This document shows positions 5,431 through 5,607 of a stretch of DNA of 5,607 nucleotides, piece by piece (the first letter of the stretch is position 1; each line of letters opens with the position of its first letter). The DNA is from an uncultured bacterium. Its GTDB lineage: Bacteria > Hydrothermota > Tepidihabitantia > Tepidihabitantales > Tepidihabitantaceae. The notes under the pieces were generated by a model. That model did not search any database and was not told where the DNA came from. It worked only from the letters and a program-made list of their open reading frames with translations. The stretch covers positions 1 through 5,607 of the forward strand of contig CAKZPX010000211.1 in assembly GCA_937139435.1 (NCBI GenBank), read 5' to 3'. Both the position numbers and the translations under genes were made by a program.

Positions 5431-5582
5431 GTATTTGCAAAATGCGAATCTGGGCTGATAATTTCGCGGTAAAAATAGTAGTAGAGGAATAGCAACTCAC
5501 TTTTTGCTGCCAGTAGTTTTTCACCATTTCCATTTTTAACGGCATCGGTGTTATTCAGCGGAGTGGGAACAAGTGATAACAT
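5427..5582 (-). CDS. Doubtful 51-codon ORF upstream of rpsR
   Basis: An ATG at 5580-5582 opens a 51-residue frame ending at TGA 5427-5429, inside the -35 box of the rpsR promoter. The product begins MLSLVPTPLNNTD, has a polar middle, then an aromatic hydrophobic run LLFLYYYFYREII (30-42). I recognise no family. There is no Shine-Dalgarno; a TATAAT lies 15 bases before the ATG. Third codon positions are AT-rich, unlike the neighbouring genes, which speaks against a conserved gene. It may be a leader peptide or chance. Confidence 0.15.
   Translation of the reverse strand: MLSLVPTPLNNTDAVKNGNGEKLLAAKSELLFLYYYFYREIISPDSHFANT
5522..5550 (-). other. Imperfect hairpin in the rpsR upstream region
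   Basis: In minus-strand RNA, CACC (5547-5550) can pair with GGUG (5522-5525). Inside it AU/AU and CCG/UGG pair around a UUAAAAA loop, with a bulge and an internal loop. It would be present only in a transcript that starts upstream, for example from the TATAAT at 5598-5603. It lacks a following U-run, so it is not a terminator. Confidence 0.25.
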
Positions 5583-5599
5583 ATTTATTTACAAGTGAT
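5569..5599. repeat. Short direct repeat ACAAGTGAT, two copies 22 bases apart
   Basis: Plus-strand ACAAGTGAT occurs at 5569-5577 and 5591-5599, each followed closely by AACA (with an extra TAT in the second copy). The 22-base period is about two helical turns, as for paired regulator sites. The second copy partly overlaps the TATAAT box on the minus strand. With so short a unit, chance in AT-rich DNA is not excluded. Confidence 0.35.
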
Positions 5600-5603
5600 T
5601 ATA
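5598..5603 (-). promoter_or_regulatory. Possible distal -10 box (TATAAT) for the rpsR block
   Basis: A perfect TATAAT on the minus strand lies at the right edge; its -35 partner would fall outside the window, so this promoter cannot be confirmed. If used, transcription would start near 5591 and give rpsR a leader of about 200 bases that includes the hairpin. Confidence 0.35.
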
Positions 5604-5607
5604 ACAA

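Larger units (their letters stand above)
5394..5607. other. AT-rich non-coding region upstream of rpsR
   Basis: These 214 bases hold no recognisable gene. They are more AT-rich than the coding part. They contain the rpsR-proximal promoter (5403-5430), a second TATAAT box at the right edge (5598-5603), a 9-base direct repeat 22 bases apart, an imperfect hairpin (5522-5550) and a 51-codon minus-strand ORF of doubtful reality (5427-5582). Neither rpsF nor ssb, the frequent upstream neighbours of rpsR, is present here. Confidence 0.7.

Noticed and set aside
5435..5462. Plus-strand promoter-like TTGCAA, 16 bases, GATAAT
   Set aside because: No plus-strand gene with an ATG follows before the window ends, and the boxes are weak matches in AT-rich DNA.
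5444..5467. Inverted repeat GCGAA...TTCGC with a 14-base loop, followed on the minus strand by ATTTT
   Set aside because: A 5-pair stem with a large loop and only four T residues is too weak to call a terminator or attenuator.

Overview
The window is a compact bacterial housekeeping region with every supported gene on the minus strand, so transcription runs from the right edge to the left edge. The ribosomal proteins bS18 and bL9 and an FtsK-type membrane domain place it in Bacteria. Base composition is near half G+C in the genes and clearly AT-rich in the right-hand intergenic part. I cannot name the species. The compact gene order, the DUF3467 gene and the somewhat divergent proteins would fit an uncultured candidate phylum (WOR-3 or a relative is my low-confidence guess). 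I see no sign of recent transfer: no mobile elements, tRNAs or CRISPR arrays.

Reading in the direction of transcription: positions 5394-5607 are non-coding and AT-rich, with two promoter-like elements, a direct repeat, a weak hairpin and one doubtful 51-codon ORF. Then come rpsR (bS18), rplI (bL9), a DUF151 'bifunctional nuclease' family gene and tyrS (tyrosyl-tRNA synthetase), separated by only 5 to 15 bases. A 47-base gap follows, with a good sigma70-type promoter and a strong Shine-Dalgarno. It leads to a second tight block: a DUF3467 gene, a class II tRNA nucleotidyltransferase/poly(A) polymerase gene (11-base overlap), an M50 site-2 protease (directly abutting) and the 5' part of ftsK, which runs off the left edge at position 1. 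The ftsK part is a long open frame from 714 to the edge with several membrane segments.

The first block is translational: two ribosomal proteins and an aminoacyl-tRNA synthetase. The second mixes tRNA 3'-end maturation with a membrane protease and the chromosome-segregation translocase FtsK. The two best promoters share one design, TTGACT, a 16-base spacer and an A/T-rich -10. In both, the -35 box overlaps a TGA stop codon of the preceding reading frame. The promoter before rpsR lies so close to the ATG that its transcript would be leaderless or nearly so, and no Shine-Dalgarno precedes that ATG.

I found no clearly new multi-gene system. The points most worth following are the putative leaderless rpsR transcript, the unknown DUF3467 protein coupled to the tRNA nucleotidyltransferase, the altered HIGH motif (HLGF) of the TyrRS, and a basic insertion near the C-terminus of the nucleotidyltransferase.
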